A stretch of DNA of 64,000 nucleotides. It comes from Enterococcus haemoperoxidus ATCC BAA-382 (GTDB taxonomy: Bacteria; Bacillota; Bacilli; Lactobacillales; Enterococcaceae). Below the pieces are notes generated by a model, which saw only the letters and a program-made list of their open reading frames with translations, was not told the origin of the DNA and ran no database searches. Of this stretch, positions 17,725-25,829 are shown piece by piece (position 1 is the stretch's first letter; every line of letters starts with the position of its first letter). The DNA lies in NCBI RefSeq assembly GCF_000407165.1, contig NZ_KE136479.1:1375464-1439463 (forward strand). The letters run 5' to 3'. Made by a program: the position numbers and the translations under genes.

Positions 17725-17750
17725 CGCTATTCATTTTTGTTAACAGTGAT

Positions 17751-17779
17751 AGTTTACAAAGATATAGACCATTTGTCAA
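17751..17779 (-). promoter_or_regulatory. promoter of the antiterminator-PTS operon
   Basis: Minus strand -35 TTGACA (17774-17779), 17-bp spacer, -10 TAAACT (17751-17756). Close to consensus; the leader to the start codon is about 165 nt and contains the RAT and terminator. Confidence 0.75.
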
Positions 17780-17840
17780 TCATTTTGATCTAGTTTTTTC
17801 TTACTAAACTAAAAATCTAGTTTTTTAAATCTAATGAATC

Positions 17841-17879
17841 AAAATATGAGTGTTCTCAATGCGAGAACACTCATATTTT
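17841..17879 (-). terminator. terminator after rpoE
   Basis: Perfect 17-bp stem AAAATATGAGTGTTCTC with loop AATGC, ending in TTTT on the minus strand, just beyond the rpoE stop at 17886. Confidence 0.88.
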
Positions 17880-17885
17880 AAGACT

Positions 17886-18518
17886 TTATACTTCCTCTTC
17901 AGGATTTGCGTATTCGTCTTCATCATCGAAGTCGTCGTCTACATCATCCTCATCGATAATTGTAAGATCCTCTTCAATTCCCGGCAACACTTCTTCTTCA
18001 TCATCAGAATCTGCTCCGATTTCTTGAAGATCTGAATTGTATGCTTTGATTTCTTCATCTTCTTCATCGTCATCATCATCGTAAAGAATATCGTCGTCAT
18101 CTTCATCCGTTAATTCAGCATCTTCCGGATCATCGTCGTTGTAGTCGATCACATCTTCATCATTAGCATCAATAATAAAGGCATTGACTTTCTTACGTTT
18201 TCTACGGCGTGGTTTGTCTTCTTCATCTTCGTCTAAACCATGTGTTACTTCTTCGTCGATAGAATCGATTGGATACCATGAGCGCAAGCCCCAACGGTTA
18301 TCTCCAAGAGAGATAAAACTGCCATCAATATTTAAGTCAGTATAAAATTGTGCTAAAGAGTCACGAATTTCGCTGTCAGATTTTCCAAGATAATTTTGAA
18401 TTTGGTTTACTAAATCAGAGAAGTCCATCACATCTTCACGTTGTTCTAAAATTGCGTGCGCAACTTCGATCATGGATAATTCATCTTTGTTCAACCCGTC
18501 AAATACATTAATTTCCAA
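17886..18518 (-). CDS. rpoE: RNA polymerase delta subunit
   Basis: Firmicute-specific RNA polymerase subunit that affects initiation specificity and recycling. The folded HARE-HTH domain covers about residues 1-90 ([37 protein letters not shown]); the rest is an unstructured, extremely acidic tail of Asp/Glu runs with one short basic patch (RRRKRKK). I start at TTG 18518 because AAAGGA is nine bases upstream; GTG 18527 in the same frame is only one base from that site. The length is then 210 residues, longer than the Bacillus subtilis protein because of the tail. Single gene with its own promoter and terminator. Confidence 0.95.
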   Translation of the reverse strand: MEINVFDGLNKDELSMIEVAHAILEQREDVMDFSDLVNQIQNYLGKSDSEIRDSLAQFYTDLNIDGSFISLGDNRWGLRSWYPIDSIDEEVTHGLDEDEEDKPRRRKRKKVNAFIIDANDEDVIDYNDDDPEDAELTDEDDDDILYDDDDDEEDEEIKAYNSDLQEIGADSDDEEEVLPGIEEDLTIIDEDDVDDDFDDEDEYANPEEEV

Positions 18519-18549
18519 ACGGTACACGTCCTTTCACAGTCTACTCCTT

Positions 18550-18578
18550 ATCATACAAAAACATGGAGAAAAAATCAA
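18550..18578 (-). promoter_or_regulatory. predicted promoter of rpoE
   Basis: Minus strand -35 TTGATT (18573-18578), 17-bp spacer, -10 TATGAT (18550-18555), about 30 bp before the TTG start. Confidence 0.6.
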
Positions 18579-18593
18579 TTGATTATTGCATAA

Positions 18594-19028
18594 TTACGCA
18601 GTAAATTCTAGTTCTAAATGATATTCCCCGATTTTTTCGGCTTGAGAGTATAAATCATAATCAATCAAAATGCTACCTGCAATCGGCTGATCCTTTAAAC
18701 TAAAGCGTAAATTGCGGGTAAACGTCGTGATTTGAAATAACCCATATGGTGTTTTATAACTCGTTTCCAAACGTTCTTGATAAGCAAATTTCAAACGCAT
18801 TCTAAGACCACCAGCACGAATTAGCTGAATTTTTCCATCAGGTTCAACTTTGATCGTCACAGGAACAGGTTCCCCTTCTTCTTGTTCTTCTTTATAACGA
18901 ATATATAATGTATCTCCGATTTTTACGATTTGACCTTCCAAGTCAAAATAAAAGTTCTTTTTCTCACCAGCTTGATCTACTATTGTTTTCAATTGAATAG
19001 ATACTGGTGTTCCTTGTGATAAATCCAT
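18594..19028 (-). CDS. DUF1934 (YwiB-like) beta-barrel protein
   Basis: A 144-residue protein starting MDLSQGTPVSIQLKTIV, made mostly of beta strands, with the strand-rich pattern of the DUF1934 family (calycin-like barrel; known as YwiB in Bacillus). Its function is unknown. The start at 19028 has AAGGAGAG eight bases upstream; the frame runs further but without a ribosome site. It lies upstream of rpoE on the same strand with a separate rpoE promoter between; the neighbourhood with rpoE is common in lactic acid bacteria. Confidence 0.85.
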   Translation of the reverse strand: MDLSQGTPVSIQLKTIVDQAGEKKNFYFDLEGQIVKIGDTLYIRYKEEQEEGEPVPVTIKVEPDGKIQLIRAGGLRMRLKFAYQERLETSYKTPYGLFQITTFTRNLRFSLKDQPIAGSILIDYDLYSQAEKIGEYHLELEFTA

Positions 19029-19061
19029 TAAAAGCACTCTCCTTAATTTAAAAGTGTAATG

Positions 19062-19087
19062 GGCTTTTTCAGTCTCGACTGAAAAAT
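19062..19087. repeat. symmetrical hairpin upstream of the DUF1934 gene
   Basis: TTTTTCAGTC and GACTGAAAAA are perfect inverted arms separated by two bases. No U-run follows on either side, so it may be a leader hairpin or a protein site rather than a terminator. Confidence 0.4.
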
Positions 19088-19151
19088 AAAAATTAACTAC
19101 ACTATTTTTTAGCATATCCATTCTATCTTTCACCAAACATACCAGTCAAGC

Positions 19152-20093
19152 TTAAAGCAAAGCTTCTGCAATCATTTGATCTATAATCAAAATAGTACAT
19201 TTTTTACCACGTAGTAATGGTCTGATACTTTCAGCTTTTTCCTCACCACAGCCAATCACCATTACATCGGGTATGTTCACTAAGTCTTCAACCTTAATCC
19301 CTAACATCCGCTTGCTTATTTCATTGTTAACGGTTTGCCCATTTTTGTCAAATAAGGACGCTACAGCATCCCCTTTGACACCTGTTTTTTTTATTATTTG
19401 TAACTCTTTTTTTTCTATATAACCAAGACGCTTCCATGTAGAACTTTCATTTGGATTACCTACACCAATGATTGCAAAATCGACATTTTTAGCTTGTTTC
19501 ATCGAATTTCCAACTAATTGTGACTGGTTCAAAACGTCAGCTAATATACTGCTTTCAGCTAAAGCTGGTGCATAAAAGTACTGGCAACGGCTATTGAGTT
19601 TTTCAGCTAATCGAAAGACTAGATGATTTGTATCAAAATAAAGATGTTCACTAGAAATACCGCCAACTAAAGGATAAACATTGATGGTTGGAAATGAGCA
19701 ATAAGGCATCTCATCGATCATGTCAGCTAAAGTCGTTCCCCAAGATAAACCAATACTCATATCTGCCTTTAACCGTTCTTTCAAGTAAAATGAAGCAGAC
19801 CGACTAACTTCTTTCTTCAATGATTCTACTTGTTTTTGCTCATTAGTCGGTATTACGATCACATCTTTGAGTTGATACTTTTTTTCTAATTGCAGCCCAA
19901 GCTCCACAGCATGAGCAGATTCGTCTTTGATTGAAATTGAAACTACTCCTAATTCTTTTGCCTGCTGCAAAATTTTAGAAATGACCGGTCGTGAGATATC
20001 CATTTTTTTTGCAATAACTGTTTGAGTTAATCCCTGTTCATAATACATTGTAACAATCTTTAGCATTTTTCTACGGTCTTCACTAATTTTCAT
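19152..20093 (-). CDS. SorC/DeoR-type sugar-binding transcriptional regulator
   Basis: Transcription factor with an N-terminal winged HTH (LTQTVIAKKMDISRPVISKIL, about residues 20-40) and a C-terminal sugar-binding domain of the SorC family (GLSWGTTLADMI, VYPLVGGISSE, FAIIGVGNPN, KGDAVASLFD). Members usually sense a phosphorylated sugar or polyol. It is the third gene of the E1 operon, starting 2 bp after the E1 beta stop, so it most likely controls this operon. The inverted repeat at 22093-22125 next to the E1 promoter is a candidate operator. The ATG is within a coupled, tight junction. Confidence 0.9.
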   Translation of the reverse strand: MKISEDRRKMLKIVTMYYEQGLTQTVIAKKMDISRPVISKILQQAKELGVVSISIKDESAHAVELGLQLEKKYQLKDVIVIPTNEQKQVESLKKEVSRSASFYLKERLKADMSIGLSWGTTLADMIDEMPYCSFPTINVYPLVGGISSEHLYFDTNHLVFRLAEKLNSRCQYFYAPALAESSILADVLNQSQLVGNSMKQAKNVDFAIIGVGNPNESSTWKRLGYIEKKELQIIKKTGVKGDAVASLFDKNGQTVNNEISKRMLGIKVEDLVNIPDVMVIGCGEEKAESIRPLLRGKKCTILIIDQMIAEALL

Positions 20094-20095
20094 GA

Positions 20096-21085
20096 TTAAA
20101 CCTCAATTTCTCCCATGACTTGATCCAACGCTTCAACCAGCGAATCTAATTGTGGTGTCGCTTTTGATTCTAATATTTTCTGTGCTGGCATTGGGACAAA
20201 TGCTCCGCCTAAACGGACAATTGGCGCTTTTAAATCCATAGAAATCTTAGACTCAGCAATAATCGACGTGATTTCTGCACTAAATCCACTATTTTTAACG
20301 GCTTCTGTTGCAACAATAACTCGTTTTGTTTTTTCAACAGAAGTTAAAATCGTTTCTTTATCAAGCGGTACCAATGTTCTTGGATCGATAACTTCCACAG
20401 AAATACCTTTTGTTTTCACGATTTCTGCAGCTTCCAAGGCCTTATTGACCATAATTCCAGTTGCAACAATCGTTACATCTTTACCTAATCGTTTTATATC
20501 CGCTACTCCGATTGGTAATGTATACGGTTCTTCTGGAACATTTCCAGTTGTGCTATAGAGTAATTTGTGCTCATAGAACATTACTGGATTGTTGTCTTTG
20601 ATAGCTGCGTGCAACAAACCTTTTGCATCATACGCATTTGTCGGTTGGATTACTTTTAAACCTGGAATATGGGCCATCCAATTTTCCAAACTTTGTGAAT
20701 GCTGCGCCGCTGCCCCAGTTCCTGAACCAGATGCTGTTCTCATGACTAAAGGGACTTTTGCCTTACCACTATACATATAATGAATTTTTGCCGCTTGGTT
20801 GACTAATTGATCCATCGCTACCGTAATAAAATCTGAGAATTGTAGTTCCATCACCGGACGCATCCCTGTCATAGCGGCCCCTACCGCAGCCCCAGTAATA
20901 GCACTTTCGGATATTGGTGTATCTCGAACACGTTGCTGTCCATATTTTTCTTGAAGTCCATGAGTTGCGCCAAAACCACCACCATAAATCCCGATATCTT
21001 CCCCTAATAAGAAAACACGTTCATCTTGAGCCAAAGCCTCATCTAAAGCTTCATTGATTGCTTGTAAATAAGTGATCGTCCTCAT
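20096..21085 (-). CDS. 2-oxo-acid dehydrogenase E1 beta subunit (AcoB/PdhB-like)
   Basis: Beta chain of a thiamine-diphosphate E1 enzyme. The 329-residue protein has the transketolase pyrimidine domain (FLLGEDIGIYGG, DTPISESAITGAAVGAA, FSDFITVAMDQ) and the C-terminal transketolase domain (VEVIDPRTLVPLD, APIVRLGG). It overlaps the alpha gene by ATGA and is followed within 2 bp by the SorC regulator. The sequence is closest in feel to acetoin dehydrogenase E1 beta, but pyruvate or branched-chain types are possible. No E2 or E3 gene lies in this operon, which is unusual for such a pair. Confidence 0.9.
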   Translation of the reverse strand: MRTITYLQAINEALDEALAQDERVFLLGEDIGIYGGGFGATHGLQEKYGQQRVRDTPISESAITGAAVGAAMTGMRPVMELQFSDFITVAMDQLVNQAAKIHYMYSGKAKVPLVMRTASGSGTGAAAQHSQSLENWMAHIPGLKVIQPTNAYDAKGLLHAAIKDNNPVMFYEHKLLYSTTGNVPEEPYTLPIGVADIKRLGKDVTIVATGIMVNKALEAAEIVKTKGISVEVIDPRTLVPLDKETILTSVEKTKRVIVATEAVKNSGFSAEITSIIAESKISMDLKAPIVRLGGAFVPMPAQKILESKATPQLDSLVEALDQVMGEIEV

Positions 21086-22080
21086 ACTTCATCCTCCGCA
21101 TAGACATGAGTCCATAAGTCTTCGATTGTTGGTTCACTATCAAGTTTCACCGAATCAACTATATCAGCTAACTCTTGTCGAATTGTTTTTTCTATTTCTC
21201 GAATATCTGCTTCTAGCAGTGTACCTTCTTTCATTAGTTCACTTTCTAAACGGAAAATTGGATCATTATTTTCTTTCCACTGTTGACATTCATCATCTGA
21301 GCGATACAATAACTTGTCCGATTTAGAATGTCCTTTATGACGATAGGTCAACGCTTCAATCAATGTAGGTCCACCACCATTTCTGGCTTTTTCAACAGCA
21401 TTCGAAACAGTTTGCGATACCTCAGTCAAATTATTACCATCAATTGTTATCCCTTCAATACCATAACTCATTGCTCGATTAGAGAGCTTATCGATATTAA
21501 CCATTTGCTTAATAGAACTACTCATCCCATACTGATTATTTTCAATCAGGTAAATAACTGGTAATTGCCAAATAGAAGCTAGATTCAGTGCTTCATGAAA
21601 ACTTCCCTCATTTGTAGCACCGTCCCCAGCGTAACATAAAACAACTTGGTCTGTTCCTTGCATTTGCGCACTCAAAGCAGCACCAGCAGCAATGGGGAAG
21701 CCAGCTCCAACAATACCATTGGAGCCTAAGTTTCCTACATCTAAATCAGCAATATGCATACTACCACCTTTGCCTTCATTGGTTCCAGTTTTCTTTCCTA
21801 GCATTTCAGCAAACATACTTCTAATATCTGTTCCCTTTGCAATACAGTGTCCATGATTTCTGTGTGTTGAAACAATCCAATCATTCTGCCTTAAAATACC
21901 TGCTCCACCAACAGCTGTTGCTTCTTGTCCAATACAAAGATGCATTGTTCCGTACAATTCCCCAGCAGAAAAAAGTTCTTGGATCATCTCTTCAAAAATA
22001 CGAATTTCCCACATTTTTTTCAGTGCTTCTATACCATCAATCAATTTAGTTTGTTGTATCTTATTCACCCTTTTGTTCAT
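21082..22080 (-). CDS. 2-oxo-acid dehydrogenase E1 alpha subunit (AcoA/PdhA-like)
   Basis: Alpha chain of the thiamine-diphosphate E1. The 332-residue protein has LYGTMHLCIGQEA near the N-terminus, STHRNHGHCIAKG, GKGGSMHIAD, the TPP-binding motif GDGATNEGSFHEALN with ENN further on, and a phosphorylation-loop region YRHKGHSKSD. Together with the beta gene (4-nt overlap) it forms a complete E1 heterotetramer. A GAGGGGTGG ribosome site precedes the ATG. The acetoin dehydrogenase assignment is tentative: E2 and E3 are missing here, so the enzyme must borrow those of another complex or run a partial reaction. Confidence 0.9.
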   Translation of the reverse strand: MNKRVNKIQQTKLIDGIEALKKMWEIRIFEEMIQELFSAGELYGTMHLCIGQEATAVGGAGILRQNDWIVSTHRNHGHCIAKGTDIRSMFAEMLGKKTGTNEGKGGSMHIADLDVGNLGSNGIVGAGFPIAAGAALSAQMQGTDQVVLCYAGDGATNEGSFHEALNLASIWQLPVIYLIENNQYGMSSSIKQMVNIDKLSNRAMSYGIEGITIDGNNLTEVSQTVSNAVEKARNGGGPTLIEALTYRHKGHSKSDKLLYRSDDECQQWKENNDPIFRLESELMKEGTLLEADIREIEKTIRQELADIVDSVKLDSEPTIEDLWTHVYAEDEV

Positions 22081-22092
22081 TTTTCCACCCCT

Positions 22093-22125
22093 CTTTACAT
22101 TTGTTCTAGATTAGATCATATGTAA
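22093..22125. promoter_or_regulatory. candidate operator of the SorC regulator
   Basis: Inverted repeat TTTACAT-19 bp-ATGTAAA (33 bp overall) lying from just inside the transcript start region of the E1 operon to the -10 box side. Position and length suit a tetrameric SorC-type repressor. Assignment to this regulator is inference. Confidence 0.4.
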
Positions 22126-22126
22126 A

Positions 22127-22155
22127 TATTCTATAATTTTCTTATAGTGATAGCA
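22127..22155 (-). promoter_or_regulatory. predicted promoter of the E1-SorC operon
   Basis: Minus strand -35 TTGCTA (22150-22155), 17-bp spacer, -10 TAGAAT (22127-22132), about 45 bp before the E1 alpha ATG. Confidence 0.55.
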
Positions 22156-22248
22156 AGGTATTCTCTTCAACTTTTTTAATTCCTTATAAATTATCAAATT
22201 TCCTAGCTATTTCTACACAGATAAGCATGATTTTTCTCTTAATTCGTA

Positions 22249-22254
22249 TATAAT
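22249..22254 (+). promoter_or_regulatory. -10 box of the zinc-ribbon/lipL operon
   Basis: A perfect TATAAT 22 bp before the ATG at 22276, without a good -35 at the right spacing. Confidence 0.4.
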
Positions 22255-22275
22255 AGAACATGGAGGTGGAACCAA

Positions 22276-22635
22276 ATGTTATTTCATGATGAAAAAGCTA
22301 TGTTATTTTGTATGCATTGCCAAAAAGAAACACTCCATGGTATTCAATACATGAATGAAATTATTTCCAGCATTGAATGTACAGAGTGTCATAATCAAAT
22401 GAGTATTGATATCGATGCAATGAATCAATTTTATCATTATTTATATGAACGCTTAGTTTCTAAGCCAGGCCGTTTAACTGAAGAAGCTAGACAGGATTTC
22501 AGTAAATTTTTAGCCACCATGCCGATGAGGATTATTAGTAAACCGATGCGTTTTACGAATGAATATAATCAAATGAATAAAGAAGTGAAGGACTACGTTT
22601 CTCGCGTAAAACAGGATGAAGAACAAGATGACTAA
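22276..22635 (+). CDS. conserved hypothetical protein with two CxxC pairs
   Basis: A 119-residue protein with CMHC at about 12-15 and CTEC at about 36-39, likely one zinc site, followed by a helical C-terminal half ending in an acidic tail (KQDEEQDD). Proteins of this kind are annotated as bh-protein in Firmicutes and have no known function. The ATG has GGAGGTGG upstream. The end overlaps the lipL gene by 8 bp, so they are translated together. Confidence 0.8.
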   Translation: MLFHDEKAMLFCMHCQKETLHGIQYMNEIISSIECTECHNQMSIDIDAMNQFYHYLYERLVSKPGRLTEEARQDFSKFLATMPMRIISKPMRFTNEYNQMNKEVKDYVSRVKQDEEQDD

Positions 22636-23482
22636 TTTAAATCAACTGCTTTCAACAAATACAAACACTCTATTTTTATACGATCAAGGTTGTTTAACTA
22701 AACAGGACTACTTTCTTCCTTTTGCTTTAACGGATACTTTGACTACATTTTCTGGAATCAACCAGCAGCCGATCATTCATTTTTGGCAACTTGATCAAGC
22801 AATGATTCTTGGGATGAAAGATACCCGGGTAACGGACCTAAAAAATGGTTTAGCCTCTTTGAAACAAGATGGCTATAATGTCGTGATTCGTAATGCTGGT
22901 GGATTAGGTGTGATTGCTGATGATGGTATTTTGAATATCTCATTGATTTTACCAAATACAGGAAAAAAGAAAATAACTATAGATGATGCTTACACTCATA
23001 TGTGGAATTGGATTAAATATGCGTTTGAAGATGGCCAACACTCCATCGAAGCGTTTGAAATTACTGAATCGTATTGTCCAGGTACATTCGATTTAAGTAT
23101 CGATGGTAAAAAATTTGCAGGTATCGCTCAGCGACGAGTAAAAGACGGAATTGCGATCATGATTTATTTAAGTATCAACGGGGACCAACAAAAACGAGGT
23201 GAAAGTGTCCGTCATTTCTACAAAGCTAGTTTACACGAAGATTTTGGTAGAAATGGTTATCCTCCAGTCGATCCAGCTGTCATGGCAAATTTAGAAGATC
23301 TGCTCCAGCAGCCATTAACAATTACTGAAGTTAAAAAACGATTGATTAACGTATTATTAGATTATAGCGAAATGAATAGTGACGAAAAAATACTGCCGAA
23401 ATTAGCAACGACTGACTGGTTTACAACAGAAATGGATAAACAAATAGCAAAAATGGAGCAACGAAACCAACTATTGGATTAG
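22628..23482 (+). CDS. lipL: lipoyl/octanoyl-GcvH:protein transferase (LipL-like)
   Basis: BPL/LplA-fold enzyme that moves an octanoyl or lipoyl group to the lipoyl domains of 2-oxo-acid dehydrogenase E2 proteins. Features: IRNAGGLGVIADDGILNISL (ligand loop with the altered RR.GG motif of the LipL branch), ESYCPGTFDLS with the candidate catalytic Cys at about 148, and DGKKFAGIAQRR with the conserved Lys. The Cys in CPG is the mark of LipL amidotransferases rather than LplA ligases. The start at 22628 overlaps the upstream gene; an ATG at 22616 is also in frame but sits on the AGG. The E1 operon is divergent from this one, a possible functional link. Confidence 0.78.
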   Translation: MTNLNQLLSTNTNTLFLYDQGCLTKQDYFLPFALTDTLTTFSGINQQPIIHFWQLDQAMILGMKDTRVTDLKNGLASLKQDGYNVVIRNAGGLGVIADDGILNISLILPNTGKKKITIDDAYTHMWNWIKYAFEDGQHSIEAFEITESYCPGTFDLSIDGKKFAGIAQRRVKDGIAIMIYLSINGDQQKRGESVRHFYKASLHEDFGRNGYPPVDPAVMANLEDLLQQPLTITEVKKRLINVLLDYSEMNSDEKILPKLATTDWFTTEMDKQIAKMEQRNQLLD

Positions 23483-23563
23483 CACTGTGTATCTATGATG
23501 CATCGCTGTGACCCATCAGCTCTTACAGCATTATTAGGAGCATCAACAAAAAGGAGTGAAACA

Positions 23564-24934
23564 ATGCCAACACCTTATAAATATCAACTATTACCAATTG
23601 AAAAAGTTTTTAGGGATCCCGTACACAATTATATTCATGTACAACATCAAGTCATTTTAGATTTAATCAATTCAGCAGAAGTACAGCGATTACGTCGAAT
23701 CAAACAATTAGGTACTTCTTCTTTTACCTTCCATGGTGCAGAACATAGTCGTTTTGCTCATTCTTTAGGTGTTTATGAAATAACTCGACGCATTTGTGAT
23801 ATTTTTCAACGAAATTATTCCTCTGAACGACTAGGTGCTGAGGGTTGGGATGACAATGAACGCTTAGTTACACTTTGCGCTGCTTTACTTCATGATGTTG
23901 GTCATGGACCCTATTCTCATACTTTTGAGCATATTTTCAAGACAGATCATGAAGCAATCACTGTGGAAATCATCACTTCCCCTGAAACGGAAGTCTTTCA
24001 AATATTGAATCGAGTTTCGGCAGATTTCCCTGATAAAGTGGCTAGTGTCATCACCAAACAATACCCCAATCCTCAGGTTGTTCAAATGATTTCTAGTCAA
24101 ATCGATGCTGATCGTATGGATTATTTGTTGCGCGATGCTTATTTTACGGGAACTGAGTATGGTACTTTTGATCTAACTAGAATTTTACGTGTCATTCGTC
24201 CTTATAAAGATGGTTTAGCTTTTGCCATGAACGGAATGCATGCCGTTGAGGATTATATTGTTAGCCGTTATCAAATGTATGTACAAGTTTATTTTCATCC
24301 TGTATCTCGTGGTATGGAAGTAATTTTGGATCATCTGCTTCATCGGGCAAAAGAATTATATGAAGAAAAACCAGAAGATTATCAACTACATTCTCAACTT
24401 CTGGTGCCCTTTTTCAAGGGGACCTTTTCACTACAGGAATATTTAAAATTAGACGATGGTGTTTTAAATACCTACTTTACTCAGTGGACCTCGTTACCTG
24501 ATCCAATTCTTAACGATTTAGCGAACCGATTTTTAATACGCAAACCGTTAAAATCGGCTACATTCTCTGGTAATCGGGACTCTGTGACGATTCGTCATTT
24601 AAAAGCCTTAATCGAAAAAGTAGGGTACAATCCAAAATACTATACGGCAATCAACTCAAGTTATGATCTACCTTATGATTTTTATCGTCCAGAAAAAGAC
24701 AGTCACCGAACCCAAATTGAAATCATGCAAAAAGATGGTACCTTGATTGAGTTATCAAAAATCAGTCATCTAGTAGCTGCACTCGCTGGGCAAACACAAA
24801 TCGATGAACGTTTTTATTTTCCAAAAGAAATGGTTGACCCAAAAAGACAGCACCATTATGATTTATTTGATGACACTTATCGTGAATTTGCTGCTTATAT
24901 TCATAACGGTGCATTAGTCGAAGAAAAAAATTAA
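23564..24934 (+). CDS. HD-domain deoxynucleoside triphosphate triphosphohydrolase (EF1143-like)
   Basis: Hydrolyses dNTPs to deoxynucleosides and triphosphate. From ATG 23564, with AAGGAG upstream, the protein has 456 residues, the length I recall for Enterococcus faecalis EF1143, a characterised dNTPase. HD-domain metal ligands are in HSRFAHSLGVYE, LLHDVGHGPYSHTFEH and SSQIDADRMDYLLRD. The open frame extends 23 codons upstream without a ribosome site. It follows lipL by about 80 bp and precedes the HAD phosphatase by 23 bp, probably in one transcript. Confidence 0.92.
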   Translation: MPTPYKYQLLPIEKVFRDPVHNYIHVQHQVILDLINSAEVQRLRRIKQLGTSSFTFHGAEHSRFAHSLGVYEITRRICDIFQRNYSSERLGAEGWDDNERLVTLCAALLHDVGHGPYSHTFEHIFKTDHEAITVEIITSPETEVFQILNRVSADFPDKVASVITKQYPNPQVVQMISSQIDADRMDYLLRDAYFTGTEYGTFDLTRILRVIRPYKDGLAFAMNGMHAVEDYIVSRYQMYVQVYFHPVSRGMEVILDHLLHRAKELYEEKPEDYQLHSQLLVPFFKGTFSLQEYLKLDDGVLNTYFTQWTSLPDPILNDLANRFLIRKPLKSATFSGNRDSVTIRHLKALIEKVGYNPKYYTAINSSYDLPYDFYRPEKDSHRTQIEIMQKDGTLIELSKISHLVAALAGQTQIDERFYFPKEMVDPKRQHHYDLFDDTYREFAAYIHNGALVEEKN

Positions 24935-24957
24935 AGAACAAACTATAGGAGGAACTT

Positions 24958-25764
24958 ATGTCAGTCAAATTAGTTGCAATAGATATTGATGGAACCTTGC
25001 TTGATTCAAACAGAAAAATTAGCCCTAAAGTGAAAGAAACGCTGCAAAAAGCCAACGAAAGTGGCATGTATATTGTTTTATGTACAGGACGCCCATTGCC
25101 AGGTGTAAAAGAACAGTTGGCTGAGTTAGAGTTGTATGGCGACAATGATTATGTGATAACTTACAATGGTTCATTGGTACAGGCAACCAAATCGAATGAA
25201 ATCATCTCACAATATACTCTAAGTTATGACGACTTTTTAGAAATAGAATTAATGTCCAGAAAAGTCGGTGCTCATTTACACACGATCGATGATAAAGCGA
25301 TTTATACAGCTAATCGCGATATTGGTAAATACACTGTACATGAAGCATATCTTGTTGATATGCCTCTGAAATACCGTGCGGTTGATGAGATGACTCCTGA
25401 TATGTCGATTATTAAAATGATGATGATCGATGAACCGGAAATTCTGGACAGCGCTATTGGTCAACTACCAGAAGAATTTAGCAGTAAATATACCACGGTC
25501 AAAAGTACTGAATTTTATTATGAAATTTTAAACAAAGAAGCTAGTAAGGGCAATGCGCTAGCAAAACTTGCAGAACATTTAGGTATCTCTCAATCTGAGA
25601 CAATGGCGATTGGAGATAACGAAAATGATCTTTCAATGATCGAATATGCTGGCATTGGTGTCGCTATGGGAAATGCCACCGAAAGTGTAAAACGTGCTGC
25701 TGATATTCAAACAACCAGTAACGATGAAGACGGCGTTGCTGAAGTGTTATTAAAATATATGTAA
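24958..25764 (+). CDS. yidA: Cof-type HAD sugar-phosphate phosphatase (YidA-like)
   Basis: Broad-specificity phosphatase for small phosphorylated metabolites. The 268-residue HAD protein has motif I AIDIDGTLLD (Asp nucleophile at 9), motif II CTGRP, the C2B cap domain in the middle, motif III Lys in EASKGNAL, and motif IV GDNENDLSMIEYAG. The N-terminus (MSVKLVAIDIDGTLL, ISPKVKETL) follows the YidA pattern. AGGAGG is at a good distance. Last gene of the lipL-HD-HAD group, closed by a terminator. Confidence 0.9.
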   Translation: MSVKLVAIDIDGTLLDSNRKISPKVKETLQKANESGMYIVLCTGRPLPGVKEQLAELELYGDNDYVITYNGSLVQATKSNEIISQYTLSYDDFLEIELMSRKVGAHLHTIDDKAIYTANRDIGKYTVHEAYLVDMPLKYRAVDEMTPDMSIIKMMMIDEPEILDSAIGQLPEEFSSKYTTVKSTEFYYEILNKEASKGNALAKLAEHLGISQSETMAIGDNENDLSMIEYAGIGVAMGNATESVKRAADIQTTSNDEDGVAEVLLKYM

Positions 25765-25776
25765 TTGTCGTGTATA

Positions 25777-25819
25777 AAGCAGTTTGCAGCCATTCAGCAA
25801 ACTGCTTCTTTAATTTTTC
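25777..25819 (+). terminator. terminator after yidA
   Basis: Stem AAGCAGTTTGC / GCAAACTGCTT with a nine-base loop, followed by TCTTTAATTTTT on the plus strand. It may also serve the convergent regulator gene. Confidence 0.85.
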
Positions 25820-25829
25820 TCTCCTCATT

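Noticed and set aside
17713-17729. Possible CcpA cre site TGAATAGCGTTTTCA in the antiterminator-PTS leader
   Set aside because: It has one base too many between TG and CG; kept only as a remark because the site would sit well just downstream of the promoter.
23495-23563. 23-codon N-terminal extension of the HD dNTPase
   Set aside because: Lacks a ribosome site, whereas ATG 23564 has AAGGAG and gives the family length of 456 residues.
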